Positions 16,294 through 25,460 of a stretch of 33,544 nucleotides of DNA are shown one piece after another (within the stretch, counting starts at the first letter, position 1; the number at the start of each line of letters is the position of its first letter). The notes under the pieces were generated by a model, which saw only the letters and a list, made by a program, of their open reading frames with translations, did no database searches and was not told the DNA's origin. A program made the translations under genes and the position numbers. Origin of the DNA: Peptoniphilus sp. (GTDB taxonomy: Bacteria; Bacillota; Clostridia; Tissierellales; Peptoniphilaceae); assembly GCF_022767005.1 (NCBI RefSeq), contig NZ_JALEOV010000092.1, positions 1 to 33,544 of the forward strand. The letters are read 5' to 3'.

Positions 16294-16845
16294 CTAACTA
16301 TTTTTATTTTTCTTAGAGATATCTATTTTTATTTTTTTTAGCTGATGGATAATTTCTTCGTCAAGGGCACTAACTTTTTCTTCCTTTAGTTTTTTTGCCA
16401 CGTGAATAACTTTGTTTTTTGAGTTTTCAACTTCAGCTTCAAGTTCTCTTGCAGAAATTCTAGTGCCACCTCGAGACAAAATAATTTGCTGCTCCACATT
16501 GTCGCTTGTGGCAACACGCACATTAGTGAGCTTTCCTATCTCGTCAAGCTGTCTTTCGATGTAGTGATCCGCTGTCTCAAATTCTTTAGTAAAAATAATG
16601 TCTATCCCATCTCTGTGATAAGTCTTGCCGCCTGATTTTTTCACCAAATAAGCATCAAAAACAAGTATTATATGTTCCTTTGTGCTATGAGAAAATTCAA
16701 TCATTGTGTCTATTAATTCATTTCTCGCATCTTCAAGAGAAATATTTTTTAATTTTATTAAATTTTGCCAGGAATTTATAATATTGTATCCATCTACAAA
16801 GAGATAATTTACATCTCTTTTGTACCTGTTCATGTGCCTTTTCAT
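16294..16845 (-). CDS. rae1: Rae1-type ribosome-associated endoribonuclease (YacP/NYN domain)
   Basis: This 183-residue protein has the NYN/PIN-like nuclease fold. YLFVDGYNIINSW carries the first acidic residue (Asp18), followed by IILVFDAY, an acidic D..I.F..E.ETADHYIE stretch and VRVATSDNVEQQ with a further acidic residue, which together form the metal site. The Bacillus subtilis homologue Rae1 (YacP) cuts mRNA in the ribosomal A site. As in Bacillus it follows rlmB, here five bases after the rlmB stop. The start is uncertain: ATGs at 16845 and 16833 both lack a well-spaced ribosome binding site, and translational coupling is likely. Confidence 0.88.
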   Translation of the reverse strand: MKRHMNRYKRDVNYLFVDGYNIINSWQNLIKLKNISLEDARNELIDTMIEFSHSTKEHIILVFDAYLVKKSGGKTYHRDGIDIIFTKEFETADHYIERQLDEIGKLTNVRVATSDNVEQQIILSRGGTRISARELEAEVENSKNKVIHVAKKLKEEKVSALDEEIIHQLKKIKIDISKKNKNS

Positions 16846-16850
16846 CTTTA

Positions 16851-17558
16851 TTATCTAAACATTTCGTACATCACAATTGCCGCTGCAACTGATGCGTTGA
16901 GAGAATCAAAGTCAGAAAAATTTGGAATAGTGATGATTTTGTCAGAATTTTTCAAAACATTTTTGGAAACGCCCTTGCCTTCGTTTCCTATAACTATGGC
17001 AACTTTACCTGAGAAGTCGCATTGTCTTATGTCTTCACCTTCTAAGTCTGTTGCGTAAATCCAAAACCCTGCATCCTTTAATTTTTCTATCGCTTGAGAA
17101 ATATTTGTAACTTTTGAGACATCTATGTCGTAAATTGCGCCAGCAGATGCCTTTACAACAGTGTCATTAACTGTGGATGCTCTTCTATTTGGAAAAATAA
17201 TGGCATCTACTCCAAAAAAGTTTGAACTTCTTGCAATTGCACCAAAATTGTGTGGATCTTCAATTTTATCCAAGATGAAAATCTTCGCATTTTCTTTGCC
17301 TTTAAGTTTATTTATAAGTTCTTCAAGTTCAATGAATTCAAAATCACTTACTAAAGCCACAACTGCTTGGTGATTTTTTGTGCCAGCAAGTTCTTCCAAT
17401 TTTTCATTATCACTTGTAACTGTGGGCACTTTTAAATCTCTTGCCATTCCAATAATTTTTTTTATGGAACCAGTGGCATTTTTCCCAATATAAATTTTTT
17501 CTACTTCTTCATTTTTTAAAGCCTCAATAACTGGACCTCTTCCATAAATATATTTCAT
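16851..17558 (-). CDS. rlmB: 23S rRNA (guanosine-2'-O)-methyltransferase RlmB
   Basis: This 235-residue SpoU/TrmH-class methyltransferase probably methylates G2251 of 23S rRNA with S-adenosylmethionine. The N-terminal substrate-binding domain begins [10 protein letters not shown] (residues 5-14). The C-terminal knotted domain shows motif 1 [16 protein letters not shown], motif 2 [12 protein letters not shown] and motif 3 [14 protein letters not shown]. Just before motif 3, the usual I-P-M-x-G is replaced by IPNFSDFD, so the Met and Gly of the cofactor loop are missing. The ATG overlaps the thyX stop as ATGA, with no strong ribosome binding site of its own, pointing to coupled translation. It sits in the conserved cysS-mrnC-rlmB-rae1 order. 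Confidence 0.94.
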   Translation of the reverse strand: MKYIYGRGPVIEALKNEEVEKIYIGKNATGSIKKIIGMARDLKVPTVTSDNEKLEELAGTKNHQAVVALVSDFEFIELEELINKLKGKENAKIFILDKIEDPHNFGAIARSSNFFGVDAIIFPNRRASTVNDTVVKASAGAIYDIDVSKVTNISQAIEKLKDAGFWIYATDLEGEDIRQCDFSGKVAIVIGNEGKGVSKNVLKNSDKIITIPNFSDFDSLNASVAAAIVMYEMFR

Positions 17559-18316
17559 TTTAAATTCTTAAACTTCTCTCTAATTTCTGTTGCTTTGCCA
17601 CAAGTCATTTTGCCTTCTGGGCATGGACCTGTAACACAAGCTGGACCTTCGTCTTTAAATAAAAGCGGTGCAACTTCCTTTACTTCTCTTAACATTTCTG
17701 TGGCAAGCTCTCTTATTTCCCATTGAGCCCTTTCACAACATCTAACTGTAAAGAAGTGTTGAAGTGTTCTCACATTCATAGTTACAACAATTTTTGTCTC
17801 ACAAGCATTTGGAAATACATATCTCGCATCTTCAATGGACATTTTTTCCACAGCTTTTTTTGCCTTTTCTTCATCCATTCCCTTTTCCATAAGAGGTTTT
17901 GCATTTTCATTTACGAGAATCTCTACTAATTTATCGTAATCTTCTTGGTCTCTTTTCATTGCTTCTATGAAAATCTTCTTTGCCTCTTCGTTTTTTTCAA
18001 TTTGTGGTGGAATAATGTATTCAAAACTGTCTAGCTTTACATACCTTTGTGATTGTTGTGAATAGGATGCAATTCTGTGTCTTACAAGTTGATGAGTAAG
18101 TGTCCTAGAAACACCTTCAATTGCAAAGGTAAAGCTAACGTGTTCAAGTGGTGAAAGGTGAGAAAAAGACATAAGCCTATTTAAAAATTTTTCTGTAGAT
18201 TCTTCTGTCAAATTTTCTGTAATTTCTTCAACGCCAACTCTTGAATAGCAAAGTTTTGCTGCAGCAGCAATGGTTTTATCTGGGTCCATTGTGTGTGAAA
18301 TAATTTTTACCTTCAT
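17555..18316 (-). CDS. thyX: Flavin-dependent thymidylate synthase
   Basis: This 253-residue enzyme makes dTMP from dUMP using FAD, NADPH and methylene-THF. The diagnostic ThyX signature is present as [14 protein letters not shown] (near residues 79-92), with [10 protein letters not shown] before it and the substrate-binding [20 protein letters not shown] later on. Cysteines cluster at the C-terminus ([13 protein letters not shown]), as seen in clostridial ThyX proteins. The start ATG overlaps the mrnC stop as ATGA and the end overlaps rlmB. In Bacillus mrnC and rlmB are adjacent, so thyX is inserted between them here. The enzyme draws on the same folate pool as the histidine operon downstream. 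Confidence 0.96.
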   Translation of the reverse strand: MKVKIISHTMDPDKTIAAAAKLCYSRVGVEEITENLTEESTEKFLNRLMSFSHLSPLEHVSFTFAIEGVSRTLTHQLVRHRIASYSQQSQRYVKLDSFEYIIPPQIEKNEEAKKIFIEAMKRDQEDYDKLVEILVNENAKPLMEKGMDEEKAKKAVEKMSIEDARYVFPNACETKIVVTMNVRTLQHFFTVRCCERAQWEIRELATEMLREVKEVAPLLFKDEGPACVTGPCPEGKMTCGKATEIREKFKNLK

Positions 18317-18720
18317 TTAGTCATCTCCTTAAATATTTCCCTGATTCTTTCGTATTTCTTTAAAAGATAGAGATAACCAAAGAGCGCCTCAACTCCTGTT
18401 GCTATCCTATAATCTATTGGGTCAGCATTTTTGGGAATTGTATGAGATTTAGCATTTCTTCCTCTTTTAAAGACTTTAAATTCTTCCTCTGTAAGTTTGT
18501 ATTCTATATTTTTAAAAAGTTCTTTCTGTGATTTTGCACGAACAAATTTAATACTTTCTCTGTGAAGCTTATTTGGATTTTTGCGGGCATCGAGTATTTC
18601 ACTTCTAACTAAAATTTCAAAACAAGCATCGCCAATATATGCAAGTGCAAGGGGGCTAAGCTCTCGAACTTCGCCCTCTGTATAATTTTTAACTTCTAAA
18701 AAACTTAAATTCTCTTCCAA
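18313..18720 (-). CDS. mrnC: Mini-ribonuclease III
   Basis: This 135-residue protein has only the RNase III catalytic domain and lacks a double-stranded RNA-binding domain, as is normal for Mini-III, which trims 23S rRNA precursor ends. The signature [19 protein letters not shown] (about residues 21-39) carries the catalytic acidic residues, and [11 protein letters not shown] near the C-terminus carries the second acidic site. It starts at a TTG (18720) inside the end of cysS, overlapping it by 16 bases with GTGGA upstream. An alternative start is not obvious. It is the second gene in the conserved cysS-mrnC order. Confidence 0.93.
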   Translation of the reverse strand: MEENLSFLEVKNYTEGEVRELSPLALAYIGDACFEILVRSEILDARKNPNKLHRESIKFVRAKSQKELFKNIEYKLTEEEFKVFKRGRNAKSHTIPKNADPIDYRIATGVEALFGYLYLLKKYERIREIFKEMTK

Positions 18721-20102
18721 GTTGTTCCACTTCTCGTATCTTCTATTTCAACGCCCATTTTCTTTAGTTTATCTCTAATTTCATCAGATTTGGCAAAATC
18801 TTTATTCTTTCTAGCTTCATTTCTTTCTTCAATTAGTTTTTCAATGTCCTCAGAAATTTCTTCTCTCTCGCCTTCCATAATTCCCAAAACTCTTGTAAGT
18901 TTCTTTAAAAGTTCTAAAGTTTTTTCTAGCATTTCCTTAGAATTATTTTCGTCAAGATTTAAGTTAATATCCTTTACTAAGTCGAAAATTGCAGTAATGG
19001 CATCAGCTGTGTTTAGATCATCATCCATGGCATTTTCAAACTTTTCAACGTGCTTGTCAAAGGATTTATATAATTTTTCTTCTTCTGCTGAAATTTTTTC
19101 TACACTTGATTTTTCTATTGCATCTTCAAGTTTATACTTTGCATTGTATAGCCTCTTGCTTGAATTTTTTGTTTGTTCCATAACTTCTCTTGAAAAATTA
19201 ATTGGTGAACGATATTGAGTCGTCAAAAGGAAAAATCTCAAAACCTCAAGGTCAAATTCTTTTGCAACTTCTCTTACTGTAAAGAAATTGCCCTTAGATT
19301 TAGACATTTTTTCGTTGTCAACTGTAATCATTCCATTGTGTAGCCAATAATTTGCAAAAGGCACTCCATTGCAAGTTTCTGATTGTGCAATTTCATTTTC
19401 ATGGTGTGGGAATTGTAAGTCTTCGCCACCAGTGTGGATGTCAATATTGTCGCCGATAAGATCCTTTGCCATTACTGAACATTCAATATGCCAACCAGGT
19501 CTACCTTCTCCCCAAGGTGCTTTCCAAAAAGGTTCCCCCTCTTTTTTGTTTTTCCAAAGTGCAAAGTCCATTGGATTTCTTTTGTTGTCGTTGATGTCAA
19601 CTCTATGACCAGAAATTAAATCTTCAATATTTTTCTTTGAAAGCTTGCCATAATCCTTAGCATAGCTTATGTCAAAATAAACATCTCCATTGGATACATA
19701 GGCAGCTTTCTTGTCTATTAAAGTCTTAATAAAGGCAATAATTTCATTTATATGTTCTGTCGCCCTTGGATTTAGTGTTTCATAATCGTAAAGGTGAAGT
19801 CCATTTGCATCTTTTTTAAATTCTTTAATAAATCTCTCTGAAATGTCAGTTACTGTTACACCTTCATCATTTGCCCTGTTTATAATTTTATCGTCAATAT
19901 CTGTAAAATTAACAACAAATTTTACCTTTAAACCTTTATACTCAAAATATCTTCTCAAAGTATCGAATACAACAAGGGGTCTAGCATTGCCAACGTGAAT
20001 AAAGTTATATACTGTTGGCCCGCAATTGTATATTCCAACTTCGCCTTCTTTAATTGGCACAAAATCCTCTTTTTTTCTCGTTAAAGTATTGTATAATTTC
20101 AT
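18705..20102 (-). CDS. cysS: Cysteinyl-tRNA synthetase
   Basis: This 465-residue class I synthetase charges tRNA-Cys. The HIGH-type motif is HVGN (residues 36-39), after the zinc ligand Cys27 in YNCGPTVYNF. Other zinc ligands lie in ECSVMAKDL and FPHHENEIAQSE, and the KMSKS loop is present as EKMSKSKGN. Length is typical for the family. I choose the ATG at 20102 with AGGAGG four bases upstream. The longer in-frame TTG at 20129 lies inside a terminator hairpin and is rejected. It heads the cluster with mrnC, thyX, rlmB, rae1 and the zinc-ribbon gene. It has no visible promoter of its own, because the nudix gene terminator ends four bases before its ribosome binding site. Confidence 0.97.
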   Translation of the reverse strand: MKLYNTLTRKKEDFVPIKEGEVGIYNCGPTVYNFIHVGNARPLVVFDTLRRYFEYKGLKVKFVVNFTDIDDKIINRANDEGVTVTDISERFIKEFKKDANGLHLYDYETLNPRATEHINEIIAFIKTLIDKKAAYVSNGDVYFDISYAKDYGKLSKKNIEDLISGHRVDINDNKRNPMDFALWKNKKEGEPFWKAPWGEGRPGWHIECSVMAKDLIGDNIDIHTGGEDLQFPHHENEIAQSETCNGVPFANYWLHNGMITVDNEKMSKSKGNFFTVREVAKEFDLEVLRFFLLTTQYRSPINFSREVMEQTKNSSKRLYNAKYKLEDAIEKSSVEKISAEEEKLYKSFDKHVEKFENAMDDDLNTADAITAIFDLVKDINLNLDENNSKEMLEKTLELLKKLTRVLGIMEGEREEISEDIEKLIEERNEARKNKDFAKSDEIRDKLKKMGVEIEDTRSGTTWKRI

Positions 20103-20114
20103 AAGTCCTCCTAT

Positions 20115-20137
20115 AAAAAAACGCCTCAATCGAGACG
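20115..20137 (-). terminator. Terminator or attenuator between the nudix gene and cysS
   Basis: On the minus strand CGTCTC (20137-20132), a 4-base loop and GAGGCG (20127-20122), with one G-U pair, are followed by seven U (20121-20115). The cysS ribosome binding site begins only four bases later. The hairpin must be read through if the cluster depends on the upstream promoter. Confidence 0.8.
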
Positions 20138-20138
20138 A

Positions 20139-20633
20139 TTATTTAAAAATACCTTCAAAAAATTTTTCGTAGTAATCCAATCCTATAAAAGTTTTGTCTT
20201 CAATCATTTTCTTTATCTTTGCTGGATCCGCAATATCAACAGCCATTACCTCTTCAGCTTGAAGAGTAATATCATCTAGGGAAATATTTTTGTGTACCAG
20301 ATAAATATAAAAAATTGTGTTTTTATCTATGATGATCCTCTTTAAGCGAAGTTCATCAGAATCAATGTCAATTCCAAGTTCTTCCTTAAACTCTCTAATC
20401 ATGCCTTCCTTTGGCGTCTCTCCTGAAATAACAGATCCACCTGCAGAGCAGTACCACATTCCAGCAAAAGATTTTTTCTCGAGGGCTCTCCTTTGAATTA
20501 TAAAATTACCATCATCTCTTAAAATCCAGCCTTCAACAATAATATGATATTCGTTATTTTTTAACCGCTCGCCTTTTCTAATGACGCGTCTCTTCCATTT
20601 TCCCTTTTTATTATATACATCCCAATATTCCAC
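20139..20633 (-). CDS. Nudix hydrolase (YfcD/isopentenyl-diphosphate isomerase-like)
   Basis: This 164-residue protein has a complete Nudix box within residues 65-88: G, then E, then REFKEELG (GX5EX7REUXEEXGU pattern). The opening MEYWDVYNKKG and GEWH-like NNEYHIIVEGWI recall the YfcD/IDI-like branch, which acts on diphosphates. The true substrate cannot be told from sequence. The start is a GTG at 20633, with AAGGAG seven bases upstream. A promoter is visible at 20707-20735. A hairpin terminator follows its stop codon directly and precedes cysS. Confidence 0.9.
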   Translation of the reverse strand: MEYWDVYNKKGKWKRRVIRKGERLKNNEYHIIVEGWILRDDGNFIIQRRALEKKSFAGMWYCSAGGSVISGETPKEGMIREFKEELGIDIDSDELRLKRIIIDKNTIFYIYLVHKNISLDDITLQAEEVMAVDIADPAKIKKMIEDKTFIGLDYYEKFFEGIFK

Positions 20634-20706
20634 GACAAAACTCCTTATGATTATTTTACACCATTTAGTAGTTTTTTAAAAGATGAAGAATGCTTTATTT
20701 AACCAA

Positions 20707-20735
20707 ATCTTAGCTTTAAATAAAAATATTGTTAA
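20707..20735 (-). promoter_or_regulatory. SigmaA promoter of the nudix gene
   Basis: On the minus strand, -35 TTAACA (20735-20730), a 17-base spacer and -10 TAAGAT (20712-20707). The predicted start is near 20700, giving a leader of about 65 bases. It may also drive the cysS cluster by readthrough. Confidence 0.5.
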
Positions 20736-20791
20736 TTATTTTATATGCAAAATATCTATGCTTAGCCTTTACCTTTACAACATAAAGTAAC

Positions 20792-20827
20792 AAAAAAGAA
20801 GTTGCCACATTTAGTTAGCAACTTCTT
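20792..20827 (-). terminator. Terminator of the histidine operon
   Basis: Perfect 10-base arms, AAGAAGTTGC and GCAACTTCTT (20796-20805 and 20818-20827), surround a 12-base loop. Both flanks are A/T runs, so it could work in either direction; on the minus strand it ends the hut operon after the mutL-like gene. Confidence 0.85.
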
Positions 20828-20833
20828 TTTGAC

Positions 20834-22177
20834 TTATATTTCTTCTAAATATTTATTTAATAATTTGTAGGAAGCTTCTTCATCTACGGTACTAATTAGT
20901 CCAGCTGATGATAAAATATATCTTTTATCTAAATAATACTTTATCTTCCTATTGATTAGATATTTATCGTCTAAATCCTCTATTGCTGAGAGAATTTTTT
21001 TCGGCTCATTGGAATTAATGAGGGATCCACCAGTTCCGATAAACATTTCAGCCGGTCTTAAATCCTTCCCGTATTGTTCATAAATCGTCCTAGTAGGAGT
21101 TTTGACTTTTTTTATGTGACCAATATGTCTCATAAGTGAAGTGTGTGTAGCAATATAACATAGGACATTGTCAAAAAATAAATCTTCGTCATTATCTGGA
21201 ATATAACTCGTGTGATTAAAACGATACTCTGTTTTTTCCTTTGCGTCCTTTATTCCAAAGGAAAGGAAAGGTTCTTCACCAACTGATTCATAAAGAGCAG
21301 TTGCTGAATATCTCATGCCCATATCGCCTTCCACAGTTCTCTTCTCAAAAGGTTCTTCAATTGGAGGTGAGATTACATTTTCTTCTCCATAATATGTTTT
21401 GCCAATTGAATGAATGTCTGTCGTTGCTCCTCCAATATCCACAGATAAAATAACTTTATCCAAATATTTCGCATAGACTGACATTGCCTTTTGAACTGCA
21501 ACTGGAGTTGGCAAGAGTATTTCAAAATCTCTGCTGAGCAAATCAATTCCCTTAGCATGAGCAATTGTCTTTATAAAAAGGTCGCCAATTGTCTTTCTAA
21601 GAGGCCTATAATTTATTGTATTTGTAGTTGGCATTACATTTTCTGTGAAGTCACAAGGAACATTTCCCTTTTGGAAGATGTCCCTTATTTCTTCATGGGC
21701 GTCAATATTACCTGCCACTACAACTGGCGTATTAATACATCCCTTTGCAAGTTTTTTTGCATTGAAAATGATATTTTCTTTATTTCCGTGATCAGTGCCG
21801 CCACATAAAACTATAATATCAGCACCAGAATTTTTAATTTCATCTACATACTCGTCAGTGAGCTCGTAAGAGTATACCTTTAAAATTCTGGCACCACTAG
21901 ATAATGATGCAAGCCTTGCAGCATCAGTGGTAAGATTTTTTGAAAATCCTATTGCTACAACTTTTAGTCCTCCAGATGCTGAAGAGCAACCTAATATTTT
22001 ATCATACTTAACTTCAGTAACTTCACTTAATTTTTTAAAGGCATTGTTAAAACCTTCTCTGACATCAGTTTCTACAGTAGTGTAACTAGATGCACTCCCG
22101 AGAATTTCATTTTTATCAGTATCCACTAAATTAAGCTTAGTGTAAGTTGATCCAACATCGACTAAAAGATATTTCAT
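20834..22177 (-). CDS. MutL/GlmL-like reactivating ATPase
   Basis: This 447-residue protein has the actin/Hsp70 ATPase fold of the MutL (GlmL) family. Phosphate-1 motif DVGSTYTKLNLVD is at residues 7-19, the second phosphate motif is VDIGGATTDIHS near 245-256, and VVVAGNIDAHEEI lies between. The C-terminal part has MFIGTGGSLI, an adenosine-type motif. GlmL is thought to reactivate coenzyme-B12-dependent glutamate mutase (GlmS/GlmE), and relatives occur near other B12 aminomutases. No mutase subunits are in this window, so the partner is inferred from context: glutamate is the end product of the histidine operon. The ATG overlaps the fchA stop as ATGA, and a terminator follows. Confidence 0.88.
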   Translation of the reverse strand: MKYLLVDVGSTYTKLNLVDTDKNEILGSASSYTTVETDVREGFNNAFKKLSEVTEVKYDKILGCSSASGGLKVVAIGFSKNLTTDAARLASLSSGARILKVYSYELTDEYVDEIKNSGADIIVLCGGTDHGNKENIIFNAKKLAKGCINTPVVVAGNIDAHEEIRDIFQKGNVPCDFTENVMPTTNTINYRPLRKTIGDLFIKTIAHAKGIDLLSRDFEILLPTPVAVQKAMSVYAKYLDKVILSVDIGGATTDIHSIGKTYYGEENVISPPIEEPFEKRTVEGDMGMRYSATALYESVGEEPFLSFGIKDAKEKTEYRFNHTSYIPDNDEDLFFDNVLCYIATHTSLMRHIGHIKKVKTPTRTIYEQYGKDLRPAEMFIGTGGSLINSNEPKKILSAIEDLDDKYLINRKIKYYLDKRYILSSAGLISTVDEEASYKLLNKYLEEI

Positions 22178-22800
22178 GCTAATTTTTCATCTACAACTTT
22201 CATAATTTCAGCGTGGTTTTTTTCCACAACTTTTCTTGTATCAGCCATTTTTTCTTCTAATTCATGTCTGTAATCTTGATCCTTAAGTGAGTTTAAGTTG
22301 ATGATTACATTTAAGAAAGCTCCGTGAACTGCAGCTTCAATATTTAATAAAGCTACTGCAACATCAGTGATTGCATTTGAATTTCCTTTTTCAGCTAATT
22401 CTCTAGCATAGTCATAAAGTTCTGTAACTTTAACCCCAAGTCCTAGAGGTACATCAATTGCATTTCTGTAACCTTCTTGAATTTTTTCAGATCTAGCTTT
22501 CTTTTCTTCTTCCGTTTCCTTTGGAAGCTTCATGGCGTCCATAACTCCGTTAAAAGAGTTAGCGTCTTTATCAATGCCACTTACAAATTCATCTTTATAT
22601 TTTAATAATTCAGCTTGAATTTCTTCCATTCTATCAGAAACGTCAATATATTTTTTCTTCCCACTAGTTAAACCTGCAACCATTGCAAGAAGTGAAGCAG
22701 CCATTGATGCATTAAGTGCAGCAATAGAGCCACCTCCTGGTGCTGGTGAATTTGAAGCAGTCTCATCTGCGAATTCTACTATAGTTAAATCTTTAAGCAT
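22174..22800 (-). CDS. fchA: Formiminotetrahydrofolate cyclodeaminase
   Basis: This 208-residue all-helical enzyme converts 5-formimino-THF to 5,10-methenyl-THF and ammonia. It corresponds to the C-terminal half of the bifunctional mammalian FTCD. The Gly-rich turn SNSPAPGGGSIAALNASMAA (residues 16-35) is diagnostic for the family, and LPKETEEEKKARSEKIQEG lies mid-protein. Length matches stand-alone bacterial forms. The start ATG has AGGAGG four bases upstream and lies eight bases after the fhs stop. The end overlaps the mutL-like gene by four bases. Confidence 0.95.
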   Translation of the reverse strand: MLKDLTIVEFADETASNSPAPGGGSIAALNASMAASLLAMVAGLTSGKKKYIDVSDRMEEIQAELLKYKDEFVSGIDKDANSFNGVMDAMKLPKETEEEKKARSEKIQEGYRNAIDVPLGLGVKVTELYDYARELAEKGNSNAITDVAVALLNIEAAVHGAFLNVIINLNSLKDQDYRHELEEKMADTRKVVEKNHAEIMKVVDEKLA

Positions 22801-22808
22801 TTTTCCTC

Positions 22809-24488
22809 CTAGAATAATCCAGTGATAACTCCGTCATTATCTATATCCATTTTATTTGCAGCTGGTACCTTTGGAAGTCCAGGCATTACCATAATGTTAG
22901 ATGTTTGAACAACTATAAATCCTGCTCCTGCTGAAACTCTTACATCTTGTATTTCTATATCAAAGTCAGTAGGTGCTCCCATTATGTTTTTATCATCTGT
23001 AAATGAGAATTGTGTCTTAGCTACACAAATAGGAAGTTTATCAAGTCCAAGTTCTTCAAGTTTTTTAACTTGTTTTTTAGCGGCAGTAGTAAATTTAGCT
23101 TGTCTACCTCTATAAATTTCTTTAACAATTGTATTTACTTTATCAACTATGCTGTCATTTTCATCGTAAATAGGTTTGAAATCAGCTTTTTCTTCGTCGA
23201 TTAATTCAACAACTTGTTTAGCTAAATCTTCTGCTCCTTCTCCACCTTTTGCGAAACATTCGCAAAGTGAAATTCTAACTCCAAGTTCTTTACAAAGTTC
23301 TTCTAATTTTGCTATTTCAGCTTCTGTGTCATCAGCAAATTTGTTGATTGCAATAATAGCTGGTACGCCAAATTTTTTGACATTTTCAACATGACGTCTT
23401 AAATTAGCAAATCCCTTTTCAAGTGCTTCAATATTTTCAGTCTTTAGTTCTTTTTTGTCTACTCCTCCGTGCATTTTAAGAGCTTTAATTGTAGCTACTA
23501 TAACTACTGCATCTGGAGAAAGGCCAGACATTCTACATTTTATGTCCATGAATTTTTCTGCACCAAGGTCAGCACCGAAACCTGCTTCTGTAACTGCGTA
23601 ATCACTAGTGTTAAGTGCAAGTTTTGTAGCTAATATTGAGTTACATCCATGAGCAATATTTGCGAAAGGTCCACCATGAATAAAGGCAGGTGTATTTTCA
23701 AGGGTTTGAACTAGGTTTGGTTTTAATGCATCTTTAAGAAGCATTGCAACTGCTCCTTGGATTTCTAGATCTGCAACTGTAACAGGATCTCCATCAAGGT
23801 TGTATCCAATTATCATTCTTGCTATTCTATTTTTTAAGTCTTCAATGTTTTCTGAAAGACAAAGAACAGCCATTATTTCAGATGCAACAGTTATCATGAA
23901 GTGGTCTTCTCTAGGGAAACCATCAGCTTTCTTGCCGAGAGAAATAACTACATTTCTAAGAGATCTGTCGTTCATATCAAGAACTCTATTCCAAGTAATT
24001 TGTCTTGCATCAATTCTTAGAGCATTGCCTTGGTGAATGTGGTTATCAATGCAAGCTGAAATAAGGTTATTTGCAGCTGTCATTGCATGAAGATCTCCAG
24101 TAAAGTGCAAGTTAATATCTTCCATTGGAACTACTTGTGAATATCCGCCACCTGCAGCTCCACCTTTAACTCCAAATACTGGTCCAAGGGATGGTTCTCT
24201 AAGTGCTACTGCAGATTTTTTTCCAATTCTATTAAGGCCTTGAGTAAGTCCAATAGAAACTGTTGATTTACCTTCGCCAGCTGGTGTTGGGCTAATTGCG
24301 GAAACTAAAATTAGTTTTCCGTATTCATTTTCTTTATCAATTTTTTTGATAGCTTCCCAAGATATTTTTGCTTTATATTTTCCATATTGTTCTAAATCGT
24401 CTTTTTCAAGACCAATTTTAGCAGCAACTTCTTCAATAGGAAGCATTGTTGCTTCATCAGCTATTTGTATGTCTGTTTTAAATGCCAT
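22809..24488 (-). CDS. fhs: Formate-tetrahydrofolate ligase
   Basis: This 559-residue enzyme interconverts formate, THF and ATP with 10-formyl-THF, ADP and phosphate. The P-loop is TPAGEGKST (residues 68-76), followed by [23 protein letters not shown] split over residues 97-120. The C-terminal [14 protein letters not shown] is characteristic. Length is normal. Next to ftcD and fchA it most likely runs towards ATP formation, releasing formate from histidine carbon, as in amino-acid-fermenting clostridia. That direction is an inference. The ATG at 24488 has GAGGAG rather far upstream (about 11 bases). It follows ftcD by eight bases. Confidence 0.97.
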   Translation of the reverse strand: MAFKTDIQIADEATMLPIEEVAAKIGLEKDDLEQYGKYKAKISWEAIKKIDKENEYGKLILVSAISPTPAGEGKSTVSIGLTQGLNRIGKKSAVALREPSLGPVFGVKGGAAGGGYSQVVPMEDINLHFTGDLHAMTAANNLISACIDNHIHQGNALRIDARQITWNRVLDMNDRSLRNVVISLGKKADGFPREDHFMITVASEIMAVLCLSENIEDLKNRIARMIIGYNLDGDPVTVADLEIQGAVAMLLKDALKPNLVQTLENTPAFIHGGPFANIAHGCNSILATKLALNTSDYAVTEAGFGADLGAEKFMDIKCRMSGLSPDAVVIVATIKALKMHGGVDKKELKTENIEALEKGFANLRRHVENVKKFGVPAIIAINKFADDTEAEIAKLEELCKELGVRISLCECFAKGGEGAEDLAKQVVELIDEEKADFKPIYDENDSIVDKVNTIVKEIYRGRQAKFTTAAKKQVKKLEELGLDKLPICVAKTQFSFTDDKNIMGAPTDFDIEIQDVRVSAGAGFIVVQTSNIMVMPGLPKVPAANKMDIDNDGVITGLF

Positions 24489-24496
24489 ATATTTAA

Positions 24497-25390
24497 TTAC
24501 TCCTCAATTAATAATGTTTCAAGAACTTGTTCTTGTTTGAATCCTTCAATTTGCATATAGTAAGCTGCTGAATCAACTAGAGCTTGTAGTGGAAGAAGTC
24601 CAATAAGTTCAGTGTTGACAACAGTTACGCCGTATCTCTTAGCTTCTGATTTTACCATTTCAAGAGCTTGATAAATTGCAGTTTTTTCAAAGTTTACTAG
24701 GTTCATTGATACTTGAGTTTGACCTTTTTCTTCAAGTTCAAGTCCAATAGCCTTAACAAATCTAAGTCCTCCACCAATGTGACGAACAGTTTTTGCAATT
24801 TTATCAGCAATAGCTAAATCACTAGTGTTTAAGTTAACGTTGAATGCAACTAAATGGAATCTTGCTGCAACAGCAGTAGCTCCTGATTTTACATTCATTT
24901 CTTGAGGGCCAAAGTCTGGTTTCCATTCTTCTTCCTTAATTTTTTCGAAGAATCCTTCGTATTGTCCTTTTCTAACTTTTGCTAGATTTTTTCTTTCTGG
25001 AGTGGAAGCTGCATCTTCATATAGATAAACAGGAATTCCCATATCGCCAATTGCTTTACCAACTTTTTTAGCGTATTCAACACATTCTTCAGTAGTACAT
25101 TCAGTTACAGGAACGAAAGGTACAACGTCAACAGCTCCCATTCTTGGGTGAGCTCCCTTGTGTTTTGACATATCAATAATTTCAGTAGCAACTTTTACAG
25201 ATTCAATAACTGCATCTATAACTGCTTCTGGTTCTCCAATTACTTCAACAACTAGTCTATTGTGGTCAGCATCTGGTTGATAATCGATTAATTTAATATT
25301 TTCCTTTGCTCTAAAGCATTCTGTGATTTGTTCAACTTTCTTAAGGTCTCTACCTTCAGAATAGTTTGGAATACACATTACTCTTTTCAA
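24497..25390 (-). CDS. ftcD: Glutamate formimidoyltransferase
   Basis: This 297-residue enzyme moves the formimino group from N-formimino-L-glutamate to THF, leaving glutamate. It covers only the transferase half of mammalian FTCD; the cyclodeaminase half is the separate fchA gene. The catalytic histidine is His81 in [17 protein letters not shown], and the opening CIPNYSEG and the KGQYEG segment are typical. The start is the TTG at 25390, seven bases after AGGAGG. The 70-base gap to hutH contains a TATAAT-like element (near 25437-25442), so a second promoter is possible, but its -35 is weak. Confidence 0.96.
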   Translation of the reverse strand: MKRVMCIPNYSEGRDLKKVEQITECFRAKENIKLIDYQPDADHNRLVVEVIGEPEAVIDAVIESVKVATEIIDMSKHKGAHPRMGAVDVVPFVPVTECTTEECVEYAKKVGKAIGDMGIPVYLYEDAASTPERKNLAKVRKGQYEGFFEKIKEEEWKPDFGPQEMNVKSGATAVAARFHLVAFNVNLNTSDLAIADKIAKTVRHIGGGLRFVKAIGLELEEKGQTQVSMNLVNFEKTAIYQALEMVKSEAKRYGVTVVNTELIGLLPLQALVDSAAYYMQIEGFKQEQVLETLLIEE

Positions 25391-25460
25391 ATGATTTCCT
25401 CCTATATGTTATTTAAACTTTTTTCTTACCTTACATATTATATATGATGTTTCTTAATTA

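Noticed and set aside
20103..20129. Longer cysS start at an upstream in-frame TTG
   Set aside because: It lies inside the terminator hairpin and has no ribosome binding site, while the ATG at 20102 has a perfect AGGAGG and gives the usual family length.
20634..20795. Possible T-box leader before the nudix-cysS region
   Set aside because: No T-box consensus or matching antiterminator could be found on the minus strand; only a promoter and simple leader are seen.
21373..21564. Second minus-strand frame inside the mutL-like gene
   Set aside because: It lies wholly within an intact gene in another frame, with low-complexity composition and no start signal.
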